A model generated the notes under the pieces. The model was not told the DNA's origin. It did not search any database and saw only the letters and a list, made by a program, of their open reading frames with translations. A program made the translations under genes and the position numbers. This document shows positions 51,601-58,842 of a DNA stretch of 64,000 bases, in pieces (position 1 is the stretch's first letter; each line of letters starts with the position of its first letter). Origin of the DNA: Acidiflorens sp963841945 (GTDB lineage Bacteria; Acidobacteriota; Terriglobia; Terriglobales; Acidobacteriaceae); contig CAWJFC010000016.1 in the NCBI GenBank assembly GCA_963841945.1, positions 62,001 to 126,000 of the forward strand. Direction: 5' to 3'.

Positions 51601-53802
51601 TTATCTACCGAAGCGCACGACGACACGCGCACCTGAAGCGACGTGGACGCCAGGCAACGGTAATTGCTCCCGGGCTACGCCGCTCCCAAGGGCATCGATC
51701 TCCAGCCCGGCATCCTGCGCCATTTCAAGTGCGCCGCGAAGGTTCTTGCCCAGGAAGGATGGCACTTGGATGCCGCCCTCTTCGACATCGAGGACGACGG
51801 TTCCGCTCGACGGCTTGGTTTGCGTTTCGGCAATCGCTGGCGACGGTGCGGGCGAAGCCGGGGGCGGAAACGCAGTCGATGCGGAATCGCCTCGCGTCAG
51901 CGCAGTCGCTACGACTTCGGTTCGGTCGTTGGACGACCTCGACGTGACGGTCGCCTCCGCGGCCGCGGGCTTCGGTTGGATTGGGTTTGCGGCGTCGCTG
52001 GTTGCGTCTGCCATGTCGAGGCTCGCGCCGAGATGATCGGGCGAGATCTCTTCCAGATTCTTGTCGGGCACGTTGCGGCGCGCCAGCAGAAGCTGACGGC
52101 TCGGAGGAAGTTCGACGTCGTGCGGAACGTGCTCGTATTCGAGGACCTGCTGCACGACGCGCTGGAAGATAGGCGCCGAAACCTGCCCACCTTGATGCAA
52201 GCCGACTGCGGAGTCGAGAATGACGACCACTGCGATCTGTGGATTGTTGATGGGAGCGAATCCGGCGAACGAGCCAACATACTTTGTCTTCGAATATGCG
52301 CCGGTGTTGGGGTCGACTTTTTGCGCAGTACCGGTCTTTCCGGCGGAGCTGTAGCCCTCGAGGATCGCTTTGCGGCCGGTGCCGTGCAGGACCACTCCCT
52401 GGAGCATCTGGCGCATCTCGGCGGCAGTGATCGAAGAGATTACGCGTGTGCCTTCAGCAGGCTGGAAGGCGATGGTTTGCGGCGCGTTTTGCGGGGCGAT
52501 CTTCCCGGCGACGATGCGTGGGGGAACGCGGACGCCGTCATTGGCGATGGTTGAAATCAGCGCGGCAAGCTGCACTGCAGAGATACCGATTTCCTGTCCC
52601 ATGGAAATGGCGGCGAAGGAGACTTTCGACCAGCGATCTGGCGATTTTGTCATGCCGCGCGTTTCGCCGGGCAGTTCGACGCCTGTGCGCTGGCCGAAGC
52701 CGAAGCCGCGAATGTATTTGTAGAAGCGGTCGTTGCCGAGCCGCATGGCAACTTTAATCGCGCCAACGTCACTCGATTCGGCGATGATGTCGGAGACGGA
52801 GAGCATGCCGTGCGGGCGGCTGTCGCGAATGCGCATGCCGTTGATGACGATGGAGCCCATCTGGCAGTCGAACATCTCGTCGGGGCGCGTGACTTTTTCT
52901 TCGAGGCCGGCGGAGACGGTCACCATTTTGAAAGTCGAGCCCGGTTCGTAGATATCGCTTACGGCGTGGTTCTTCAGAGACTCGGGTTTAATTTCCTTAC
53001 GGTTATTTGGATTGAATGTGGGGCGATTGGTGAGCGCCAGGATTTCGCCGGTATGTGGATTCTCGACGATCACCGTTCCGGCAATGGCCTTGGTTTCCTC
53101 CATGCCGCGCTGGAGTTCGCGTTCGGCGATGGCCTGGATGTTTTCGTCGATGGTCAGGACGAGATTCTCGCCGGGAGTTGGCTCCTGCTCGACACTAGCA
53201 AACCAGCGCTTGCGGGCGTCGACGGAGATCATCAGACGTCCGGGCTTGCCCTGCAACTCAGAATTGAACTCACGCTCGAGGCCGCTGAGGCCTTGGTCTT
53301 CGGTGCCAACATAGCCGAGGACCTGGGCGGCCAGCTCGCGCTTGGGATAGAAACGCTTGGGCTCCTTTTGAAAGTGGATGCCTGTGAGATTGAGCGCGCG
53401 AATGCGATCGGCTGTCTCGGCATCGGCTTTGCGAGCGACCCAGCAAAATGTTCTGTGGGCCTGGCAGTCGGCGAGGAGAACTCGGGGATCATCTCCGGTG
53501 ATGCGGGTAATGAGGCTGATGACATTGGCCAGGTCGGGCGTTTCGCTGGCAACCAGGAAGGCCGATTCAACCTGGATCGACATCGCGAACTCGTGGCCGG
53601 CGCGGTCGTAGATGACGCCACGCTTGGCCGAGAGTTCGAAGCTGCGTTGCTGCTGGTGCTGGGCGCGGCGGGCGAAGTCGCCGTAGCAGAAGATCTGGAG
53701 ATAGACGAGGCGGATGCAGATGACGATCAGCCAAAAGCAGAGAAACCCGGCGAGGGCGTACAGCCGGAAGCGTGCGGTGCTGGAAGAATTGGTTGCTGAC
53801 AT
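51601..53802 (-). CDS. ftsI: Division transpeptidase FtsI (PBP3-like) with C-terminal PASTA domain
   Basis: A 733-residue class B penicillin-binding protein that cross-links septal peptidoglycan. One N-terminal membrane helix (LYALAGFLCFWLIVICIRLV), a PBP dimerisation domain (RGVIYDRAGHEFA), and a transpeptidase domain with DIYEPGSTFKMVTV (catalytic Ser), ESSDVGAIKV (SxN motif with Asp in place of Asn) and SSAGKTGTAQK (KTG). A Pro/Ala/Thr-rich linker leads to one PASTA domain (VPSFLGKNLRGALEMAQDAG). The PASTA extension is longer than in typical FtsI. Starts at ATG 53802, right after a GAGAACT repeat that supplies the only ribosome-site-like GAGAA. Confidence 0.92.
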   Translation of the reverse strand: MSATNSSSTARFRLYALAGFLCFWLIVICIRLVYLQIFCYGDFARRAQHQQQRSFELSAKRGVIYDRAGHEFAMSIQVESAFLVASETPDLANVISLITRITGDDPRVLLADCQAHRTFCWVARKADAETADRIRALNLTGIHFQKEPKRFYPKRELAAQVLGYVGTEDQGLSGLEREFNSELQGKPGRLMISVDARKRWFASVEQEPTPGENLVLTIDENIQAIAERELQRGMEETKAIAGTVIVENPHTGEILALTNRPTFNPNNRKEIKPESLKNHAVSDIYEPGSTFKMVTVSAGLEEKVTRPDEMFDCQMGSIVINGMRIRDSRPHGMLSVSDIIAESSDVGAIKVAMRLGNDRFYKYIRGFGFGQRTGVELPGETRGMTKSPDRWSKVSFAAISMGQEIGISAVQLAALISTIANDGVRVPPRIVAGKIAPQNAPQTIAFQPAEGTRVISSITAAEMRQMLQGVVLHGTGRKAILEGYSSAGKTGTAQKVDPNTGAYSKTKYVGSFAGFAPINNPQIAVVVILDSAVGLHQGGQVSAPIFQRVVQQVLEYEHVPHDVELPPSRQLLLARRNVPDKNLEEISPDHLGASLDMADATSDAANPIQPKPAAAEATVTSRSSNDRTEVVATALTRGDSASTAFPPPASPAPSPAIAETQTKPSSGTVVLDVEEGGIQVPSFLGKNLRGALEMAQDAGLEIDALGSGVAREQLPLPGVHVASGARVVVRFGR

Positions 53803-53803
53803 T

Positions 53804-53835
53804 CAGTTCTCAGTTCTAAGTTCTCAGTTCTCAGT
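53804..53835. repeat. AGTTCTC-family repeat upstream of ftsI
   Basis: CAGTTCTCAGTTCTAAG then TTCTCAGTTCTCAGT: four to five copies of a seven-base unit filling the ftsL-ftsI gap and touching the ftsI start codon. Confidence 0.75.
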
Positions 53836-53883
53836 AAAAGCTGCTCGACTAAGAACAGAAAAAACTGGGAACTGAGACCTGGA

Positions 53884-54342
53884 CTATCTTGCGGAAACGA
53901 CTGAGACTGGCGTTACGCTGGCCATTACCGGCGTGCCGATATCTGTGCCCGAATCCATGCGAATCACCTGGCCCGGATCAGGGGATTGAAGGCCCAGTTT
54001 GCGAGCGACCGCATCGATGCGGTCGGGGTCGCGGAGCGAAGACTCTTCCAGACGCAGGGCCTGATTCATTCCGGCGAGTCCGTCACGCTGCGCACGCAGC
54101 GCTTCGATCTTGTAGCCATATTCGATGGCGCGGAAATGCTGCAGTGCGTATCCCATAACAAGGAGAAACAGACAGCAAAGGGCGACGCCGAAAATACGCA
54201 TCTCGCGCTCGCGGCGCGGGTCTTCGACCTTCACGAGACGGGAGTTGTCGATGTTCTTGCGGAAATAAATTTCCGGGGTGCCGAGCCAGCAAGACTTTCG
54301 TCCGCTCTGGGAAACTGGTTGCATTGCGAGGGCCGCGCTCAT
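53884..54342 (-). CDS. ftsL: Cell division protein FtsL-like
   Basis: A 152-residue bitopic protein. A basic N-terminal cytoplasmic part (VKVEDPRREREMRIF), one membrane helix (GVALCCLFLLVMGYALQHF), then a periplasmic coiled coil (YKIEALRAQRDGLAGMNQAL; LRLEESSLRDPDRIDAVARK) and LGLQSPDPGQVI. This is the FtsL/DivIC pattern; FtsL links FtsQ/FtsB to FtsI and FtsW at the septum. It has its usual position between rsmH and ftsI. The start has GGAG five bases upstream. Sequence identity within the family is low, so position and topology carry the call. Confidence 0.85.
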   Translation of the reverse strand: MSAALAMQPVSQSGRKSCWLGTPEIYFRKNIDNSRLVKVEDPRREREMRIFGVALCCLFLLVMGYALQHFRAIEYGYKIEALRAQRDGLAGMNQALRLEESSLRDPDRIDAVARKLGLQSPDPGQVIRMDSGTDIGTPVMASVTPVSVVSAR

Positions 54343-54392
54343 GAGTGCTCCAAACTTTTCTGGAAACGTTGACTGCGTTTCTCTCTGTCTTT

Positions 54393-54557
54393 CTAGGCGA
54401 CTTCGAGTTTCGAATCGTATTCGGCGTTTTCCTGGACGGCAGCGAACCAGGAGTCGGCCATGAGCGATTCCGCGATAACGAATTCGTGCGCTTCTATGGT
54501 TTGTTCCACGCGCTCCACCGCCGCGAAGAGATCGTCGATTGTCGTACCTGTGAACAT
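54393..54557 (-). CDS. Small protein between rsmH and ftsL, unknown
   Basis: A 54-residue protein starting MFTGTTIDDLFAAVERVEQT, acidic and helical, ending AEYDSKLEVA. The frame is open to 54635, but the longer start gives a non-coding-looking N-terminus. The ribosome site is weak (GGCGGA about 12 bases upstream). I recognise no family. Its position in a conserved operon and regular codon use argue for a real gene; a division-related role would be a guess. Confidence 0.5.
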   Translation of the reverse strand: MFTGTTIDDLFAAVERVEQTIEAHEFVIAESLMADSWFAAVQENAEYDSKLEVA

Positions 54558-54651
54558 TGTTCTTATTTCCGCCTTCGTTTTCGGACTTGGCCTTGTTTGA
54601 CTTTCTGTTTGACCGCTCCGAAATAACTCGACCACAGAACCTGAGACAACT

Positions 54652-54703
54652 GGGGCTAAAGCCCTCTCTTTAAACGATCAATTACGCGGCCCTAAAGGGC
54701 CGC
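54652..54703. repeat. Pair of CTAAAG palindromes
   Basis: GGGGCTAAAGCCCT (54652-54665) and GCGGCCCT-AA-AGGGCCGC (54686-54703, perfect 8-bp stem). Same family and nearly the same spacing (34 bases between starts) as the pair near hsp20 (36 bases). Confidence 0.75.
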
Positions 54704-54810
54704 TCTTCCACAAGCACAAAACTTTTACCCGGCACGCCTTACTATCACCGCACCGGGAGCCCGGCAGTTTCTCCGGAGCAACTCAATTTCGTTTCGCTCG
54801 CCGACGGTCA

Positions 54811-54830
54811 CGCGGACAGGAGCATCCGCG
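54811..54830. repeat. GCGGAC palindrome after rsmH
   Basis: CGCGGA-CAGGAGCA-TCCGCG followed by CTACACGTT, the sister copy of 41401-41422. Seventeen bases after the rsmH stop on the minus strand. Confidence 0.65.
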
Positions 54831-54847
54831 CTACACGTTCCTCGGCG

Positions 54848-55814
54848 CTACAAGCGTTCCGCCGCCCGCATCTTTGCGCTGCGAGACCGCGGATTGCTTT
54901 CAATCTCTTCTTCTGTCGCCGTCAGCGGCTTTTTTGTCAGTAACCGATACTGGCCTTGTTTCGCGCCTTCGCGCATTGCGTCTTTGACGATCCTGTCTTC
55001 GAGCGAGTGAAAGCTGATTACCACCAGCCTTCCGCCCGGCTTCAGCACGCGAGGCGCCGCCTCCAGCAGTGCTTTCAGATCGTCCAGTTCACGGTTTACG
55101 AAGATTCGGAGAGCTTGAAAGGTTCTGCGTCGCCGGATGAATACGCCGTTCAGCTTGATTCATGGGCCGGGCGGCGGCCGATATGACGTCAACCAACTGC
55201 TTTGTCGTCATAATCGGCCGCGCCCGAACCAAGGCTCTGGCGATTCTCCGCGACCTCCTTTCCTCACCGAATTCGTAAATCACATCGGCAAGCTCGCGCT
55301 CGTCGAGGTGGTTTACCACTTGTTCGGCGGTTCGGCCGGACAACGGATTCATCCGCATGTCCAAAGGCCCATCCGCCTGAAAACTAAATCCCCGCGCTGG
55401 GTCGCCAAGCTGCAAGCTGCTTACGCCCAAGTCAGCCAGCAGGCCGTCAAGACTGGCAGGCGATATGCGCTCGCCTACTTCGGCAAAGGATGCGTGCATC
55501 AGCGTCACGGTCGGCCAATCGTCGTCAGGTGACCAGCCACCGGTCACCGGTGACCCGGAATCGGTATGCTGCAACTTTGCGCGGGACCGTTCCAGTGCCG
55601 CGGGATCCTTATCGAAGCCAATCAAATGTCCCGGTGCGCCGAGGCGTTTTGCTAGTTCGGAACTGTGCCCGCCCAAGCCCACCGTGGCATCCAGATAAGT
55701 TCCGCCACGCGTTACGGCCAAGAAATCGATCGCTTCTTTTAAAAGAACCGGAACGTGTCCAGTCTGGCCACGCCCACCCCACTCGGGGGTGTTTTGTCCA
55801 AAATCCGTTTCCAC
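54848..55814 (-). pseudogene. rsmH: 16S rRNA m4C1402 methyltransferase RsmH, frameshifted
   Basis: The first frame (from GTG 55814, overlapping the mraZ stop as TAGTG) has HVPVLLKEAIDFLAVTRGGT, YLDATVGLGGHSSELAKRLG (SAM motif I), GLLADLGVSSLQLGDPARGF and ADGPLDMRMNP. It breaks after RRIHPAT. The second frame (to 54848) continues with VLKPGGRLVVISFHSLEDRI and the usual end. Deleting one A in CAGAACC at about 55122-55125 gives RIHPATQTFQALRIFVN and a complete gene of 322 codons. A GGTCACCGGT repeat (55526-55558) lies in frame inside the gene, coding SGSPVTGGWSPDD in the loop after motif I. Either a sequence error or a recent mutation. Confidence 0.9.
55526..55558. repeat. In-frame GGTCACCGGT repeat inside rsmH
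   Basis: CAGGTGACCAGCCACCGGTC then ACCGGTGACCCGG. The same element as at 35166 and 36804, here inserted without breaking the frame. Confidence 0.75.
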
Positions 55815-56251
55815 TAGATGCCCAGGTCGTCGAGCGTCTTTGTGTCTTCATCCGTGAAGGGCTCTTTGATCTCCTTGTCGAGCGCTTCCATGTTCCGGAC
55901 CTCCAGGTAGGTCAGATTTCCGAGCACTGCCACATCGCCGCGGATCTGCGCCGCCTCGCGCAGAGTCTGGGGAATCAGCAGACGCCCCTGCCCGTCCATC
56001 TCTACGACCTGCCCGTAATAGTTCGTGCGCGTCAAAAACTTCTTCTTGGTGGGATTGAAGGTCGAAAGCTGTGCCAGCTTCTGTTCGATCCGCTCCCATT
56101 CCTCGAAGGGATATATCTGAGCAACAACGCCGTCCAAGCTTGTGATGTAGAATCGCTGGGCGTATTTCTCGTCGATCACCCGCTTGTATTCCGCGGGGAC
56201 CTTGAGCCGTCCTTTTTCGTCCACGCGAGTTGGGTGATTTCCGCGAAACAT
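55814..56251 (-). CDS. mraZ: Transcriptional regulator MraZ
   Basis: A 145-residue MraZ, a ring-forming DNA-binding protein with two SpoVT/AbrB-like halves. It begins MFRGNHPTRVDEKGRLKVPA, the first DxxGR motif; the second is VEMDGQGRLLIPQTLREAAQ. Both are complete. It represses its own dcw promoter by binding several direct repeats. Three such repeats (GTGG at 10-bp spacing) lie 190 bases upstream. First gene of the dcw cluster, with the stop overlapping the rsmH GTG by one base. Confidence 0.96.
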   Translation of the reverse strand: MFRGNHPTRVDEKGRLKVPAEYKRVIDEKYAQRFYITSLDGVVAQIYPFEEWERIEQKLAQLSTFNPTKKKFLTRTNYYGQVVEMDGQGRLLIPQTLREAAQIRGDVAVLGNLTYLEVRNMEALDKEIKEPFTDEDTKTLDDLGI

Positions 56252-56439
56252 GTGCCCTGCTGGTTCCGGGGGTCCGTTTAGTTCTGGCTGCTACCACAGC
56301 CAACAGCACGAGGGAGGTAGAAGCGGCCACAAAACAGGTGGAATCGGGTTCGTTTGGGCTCGTTTTGGGGGTGTCAGTCACTAAATCCACTGGCGCCTCG
56401 TAAAGGTTACAAATTCTGCCCCGAACTCTACTGCTTATT

Positions 56440-56491
56440 CCACTTTCAACCACTTTTGACCACATGTTACGCCTAAGTGGTTTATTGTCAA
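56440..56491 (-). promoter_or_regulatory. dcw promoter with MraZ box
   Basis: Minus strand: TTGACA (56486-56491), 16 bases, TAACAT (56464-56469). Immediately downstream GTGG occurs three times exactly 10 bp apart (56460-56463, 56450-56453, 56440-56443), two of them as AAAGTGG. This matches the direct-repeat MraZ operator described in other bacteria (TGGGN5 or AAAGTGKN3 repeats at 10-bp spacing). Placement over the transcript start fits autorepression of mraZ-rsmH-fts-mur. Confidence 0.8.
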
Positions 56492-56547
56492 TAAGAAAGT
56501 TTCAGGTTGAGACGGCCCTTTAGGACTCAAATTTCAAAACGCGAAAT

Positions 56548-56577
56548 GTTGTGGTTAACGAAAAAGATGACCACAAC
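56548..56577. promoter_or_regulatory. Inverted repeat upstream of the SRPBCC gene
   Basis: GTTGTGGT-N14-ACCACAAC, perfect 8-bp arms, between the divergent mraZ and SRPBCC promoters. It contains GTGG but without the 10-bp spacing of the MraZ box. Could be an operator of the SRPBCC gene. Confidence 0.35.
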
Positions 56578-56688
56578 TGATTGTGTTTAGTGCCTTGGTT
56601 CGCCGGCTGGACTTTCGCTTTATTTTCGCTATAGCGGACTTTCAGTTGCTAGAGCGAGTTGTGGAAATCACATCCCGATCCTCTTTTC

Positions 56689-57192
56689 ATGACGTACCAT
56701 GCGCAATTCGAGCAATGGGTCGCCGCTCCGCTAGAGAAGGTCTTCGCATTTTTCGCCGAGCCAATGAATCTGCCGCGCATTATGCCTGGGTGGCTTGAAA
56801 TTGAGTTTGAGCAATCTGTCGTTGTTCCTCCTCCCGGAGCACCCGCTCACTTTGCCGGCGTCGGCACAAGATTCGTGGCTTCCTATCGGGCGTTCCCTTT
56901 CCTGCCGATGAGAATTCAATCCGAAGCGCAGATTGTCGGCTTCGGTCTGAACACATTCTTTTCGGACGTGCAGATCAAGGGTCCCTTTCGCAGTTGGCAT
57001 CATCGACACGAGTTCACCGCAGAAAGTCGAGGCGGAATTTCCGGCACACGAATTCGTGACCGGATGGAATACGAGATTGGGTTCGAGCCGCTGGGAAGAA
57101 TCATCAACACGATCTTCATCGCTCCTCAGATGCGGCGAACGTTTGCTTATCGGCAACGCGCAGTGGAGCGTCTGCTTGTCTCGGTAGCCTGA
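56689..57192 (+). CDS. SRPBCC (START-like) family protein
   Basis: A 167-residue protein of the SRPBCC/Bet v1-like fold. MTYHAQFEQWVAAPLEKVFA followed by FFAEPMNLPRIMPGW is the typical opening ('f...v..p...V..f..d..n...i.P'), and GGISGTRIRDRMEYEIGFEP with PQMRRTFAYRQRAVERLL forms the last strands and long helix. These proteins bind hydrophobic ligands; the uncharacterised subgroup here resembles cell-division-inhibitor SulA-like/CoxG-type 'cyclase' proteins. The start at 56689 is chosen because the fold begins there; no ribosome site is seen. Divergent from the dcw cluster. Confidence 0.72.
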   Translation: MTYHAQFEQWVAAPLEKVFAFFAEPMNLPRIMPGWLEIEFEQSVVVPPPGAPAHFAGVGTRFVASYRAFPFLPMRIQSEAQIVGFGLNTFFSDVQIKGPFRSWHHRHEFTAESRGGISGTRIRDRMEYEIGFEPLGRIINTIFIAPQMRRTFAYRQRAVERLLVSVA

Positions 57193-57277
57193 CCCGGTGC
57201 CGCGTTAGGTTCTCCCCTAGTATTCGTGCAGGTTGTAAACTTGTGCCGCATTCCAAGCACAATTTATGGGGGCAACG

Positions 57278-57697
57278 ATGAAACTGAATGCGGCACGCGT
57301 GTGGATGGGCGGCATCGCCGGCGGCGTGGTGTGGAATGTGTGGTCTTTCCTACTCAACATGCGACAGGCCTCACTGTACGAATTTGTGCAGCGGCAAGGT
57401 CTGTTCTTGAAGCAGTCACGCTATCCATTTTTTGCCGGCCAATGGATTCTGCTGATTTTTGTAATGTCGATTCTCGCTTCCTACTTGTATGCGTGGAGTC
57501 GTGCGACCGCGGGAGCAGGACCGAAGACGGCGCTGAAGATTGGCATGATTCTCGGATTTTTCGCGGGCTTTCCCAGCAACTTCGCGCAGGCAGCATGGTC
57601 ACCGATTCCGCGCGTCATGCCATTGGGGTGGATGATCGAACTGTGGGCCGGCGCGATCCTGGCGACGCTGGTGGCAGGATTTTTGTATAAAGAATAG
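57278..57697 (+). CDS. Four-helix membrane protein, unknown
   Basis: A 139-residue inner-membrane protein with about four hydrophobic segments: VWMGGIAGGVVWNVWSFLLN, GQWILLIFVMSILASYLYAW, IGMILGFFAGFPSNFAQA, and ELWAGAILATLVAGFLY. I chose ATG 57278 because GGGGG lies five to nine bases upstream; another ATG lies 12 bases earlier. I do not assign a family. It resembles small uncharacterised membrane proteins of Acidobacteria. Confidence 0.65.
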   Translation: MKLNAARVWMGGIAGGVVWNVWSFLLNMRQASLYEFVQRQGLFLKQSRYPFFAGQWILLIFVMSILASYLYAWSRATAGAGPKTALKIGMILGFFAGFPSNFAQAAWSPIPRVMPLGWMIELWAGAILATLVAGFLYKE

Positions 57698-57765
57698 GCG
57701 CTCGGCGAATGCGGGCCGACATGGATAGGTGAGCTCCCATGGATCTCCGCGGTTATGATGCTGGG

Positions 57766-58299
57766 ATGAAGACTGTCTGCCGGGGCCTTCTTCTCTTTGT
57801 CGTTGTCTCTGTCTTTGTCCTTGCGCTGCTTCCCTCCTTCGCGTCCGCGCAGCAACCTTTGCAAGGACCTTTGCTCGATCGCATGGTTGGCTCGTGGATA
57901 CTGCACGGCACTATTGAAGGACGCGAAACAATCCACGACGTCACAGCTGAATGGATCCTTCGGCGCGAATATGTCCAACTCCATGAAGTGTCGCGTGAGA
58001 AGGATGCCAAGGGCCAGCCGCAGTATGAGGCGTTCGTCCTGATGCAATGGAATTCGAAGTCGAATGACTATGCCTGCCAGTGGCTCGATTCGACCGAGGG
58101 GGGCGGGCTTTCGGTGCCAGCCGCGCCCGGCAAGCGCGACGGCGACAAAATCGCGTTTCTATTCAAGGGGCGCGACGGCAGCCAATTCCATACGACATTC
58201 GTCTACAACTCCGCAGCCGATACGTGGCAATGGATCATGGACGGAGAAGAGAACGGCAAGCTGAAGCCGTTCGCCCGCCTGGAACTGAAGCGAAAGTAA
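57766..58299 (+). CDS. Secreted DUF1579-like/lipocalin-fold protein
   Basis: A 177-residue exported protein. MKTVCRGLLLFVVVSVFVLA is a signal peptide with cleavage at FASAQQ. The mature part reads LLDRMVGSWILHGTIEGRET, ILRREYVQLHEVSREKD, AFVLMQWNSKSNDYACQWLD and TWQWIMDGEENGKLKPFARL. The 'vG.W...g...g...' opening and alternating strands resemble the DUF1579/THAP4-like lipocalin families ('LDRLVGTW.. G'). No enzymatic motif. The ATG at 57739 is in frame, but the signal peptide starts at 57766. Confidence 0.65.
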   Translation: MKTVCRGLLLFVVVSVFVLALLPSFASAQQPLQGPLLDRMVGSWILHGTIEGRETIHDVTAEWILRREYVQLHEVSREKDAKGQPQYEAFVLMQWNSKSNDYACQWLDSTEGGGLSVPAAPGKRDGDKIAFLFKGRDGSQFHTTFVYNSAADTWQWIMDGEENGKLKPFARLELKRK

Positions 58300-58328
58300 G
58301 CTTGCCTGTTGCAGGTACGCGGCGAATT

Positions 58329-58694
58329 CTAGCGGACTGGTTCGACGAACACCGCGGTTCCGTAGGCGAGCACTTCCGTGACACCCTGCATCACCTCGGT
58401 AGCATCGTAACGGGCGCCCACGACAGCGTTTCCACCCATATCGGCGGCGTGTTGAAGCATGAGGTCGAAGGCTTCAGCACGGGTCTTTTCGCAGAGGTTG
58501 GTCAACAGACTGATGTTGCCGCCGACGATGGTTTGCAAACCAGCGCCAATGGTGCCGAAAATGGAGCGAGAACGCACGGTGATTCCCCGCACCACGCCGA
58601 GCGTGCGAACTACACGGAAGCCGTCGAGCTCGAACTGGGTAGTGACCATGTTGTGCGGGACCATGCGTCCCGTAGGTGCAGCGTAGGTGCCCAT
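58329..58694 (-). CDS. YbjQ family (DUF74) protein
   Basis: A 121-residue YbjQ/UPF0145 protein. VRTLGVVRGITVRSRSIFGT, IGAGLQTIVGGNIS, RAEAFDLMLQHAADMGGNAV and VGARYDATEV are the family blocks; the usual 'A...GANAV...R.D' ending is recognisable. The proteins form pentamers, have been suggested to bind heavy metals, and have no proven function. It is a lone gene, divergent from the M24 peptidase. YbjQ proteins are normally about 105 residues; the extra is at the N-terminus. Confidence 0.88.
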   Translation of the reverse strand: MGTYAAPTGRMVPHNMVTTQFELDGFRVVRTLGVVRGITVRSRSIFGTIGAGLQTIVGGNISLLTNLCEKTRAEAFDLMLQHAADMGGNAVVGARYDATEVMQGVTEVLAYGTAVFVEPVR

Positions 58695-58801
58695 GATTTC
58701 TCCTGGCGATCAGATGATGGTGTGTTCTCTCGATCTTCTTTCTACTCTTTTACGGTGCGACGCTCAATTGCGAAAGTGGGTTACGGCGGCGCGAGTTTCT
58801 C

Positions 58802-58807
58802 TATAAT
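58802..58807 (+). promoter_or_regulatory. TATAAT -10 upstream of the M24 peptidase
   Basis: A perfect -10 hexamer 36 bases before the TTG start. The -35 region has only weak matches (TTACGG at 15 bases), so confidence is limited. If used, the leader is about 25-30 bases and contains the AGGAGGT ribosome site. Confidence 0.4.
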
Positions 58808-58842
58808 GTTGGCTCGCTTGGGTCGTGATTCGAGGAGGTCCA

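Larger units (their letters stand above)
54558..54847. other. Intergenic region rsmH-ftsL side, filled with repeat palindromes
   Basis: 290 bases within the dcw operon with no gene. It holds the two CTAAAG palindromes (54652-54703) and the GCGGAC palindrome (54811-54830). Such a gap is unusual in this otherwise tight cluster. Confidence 0.5.
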
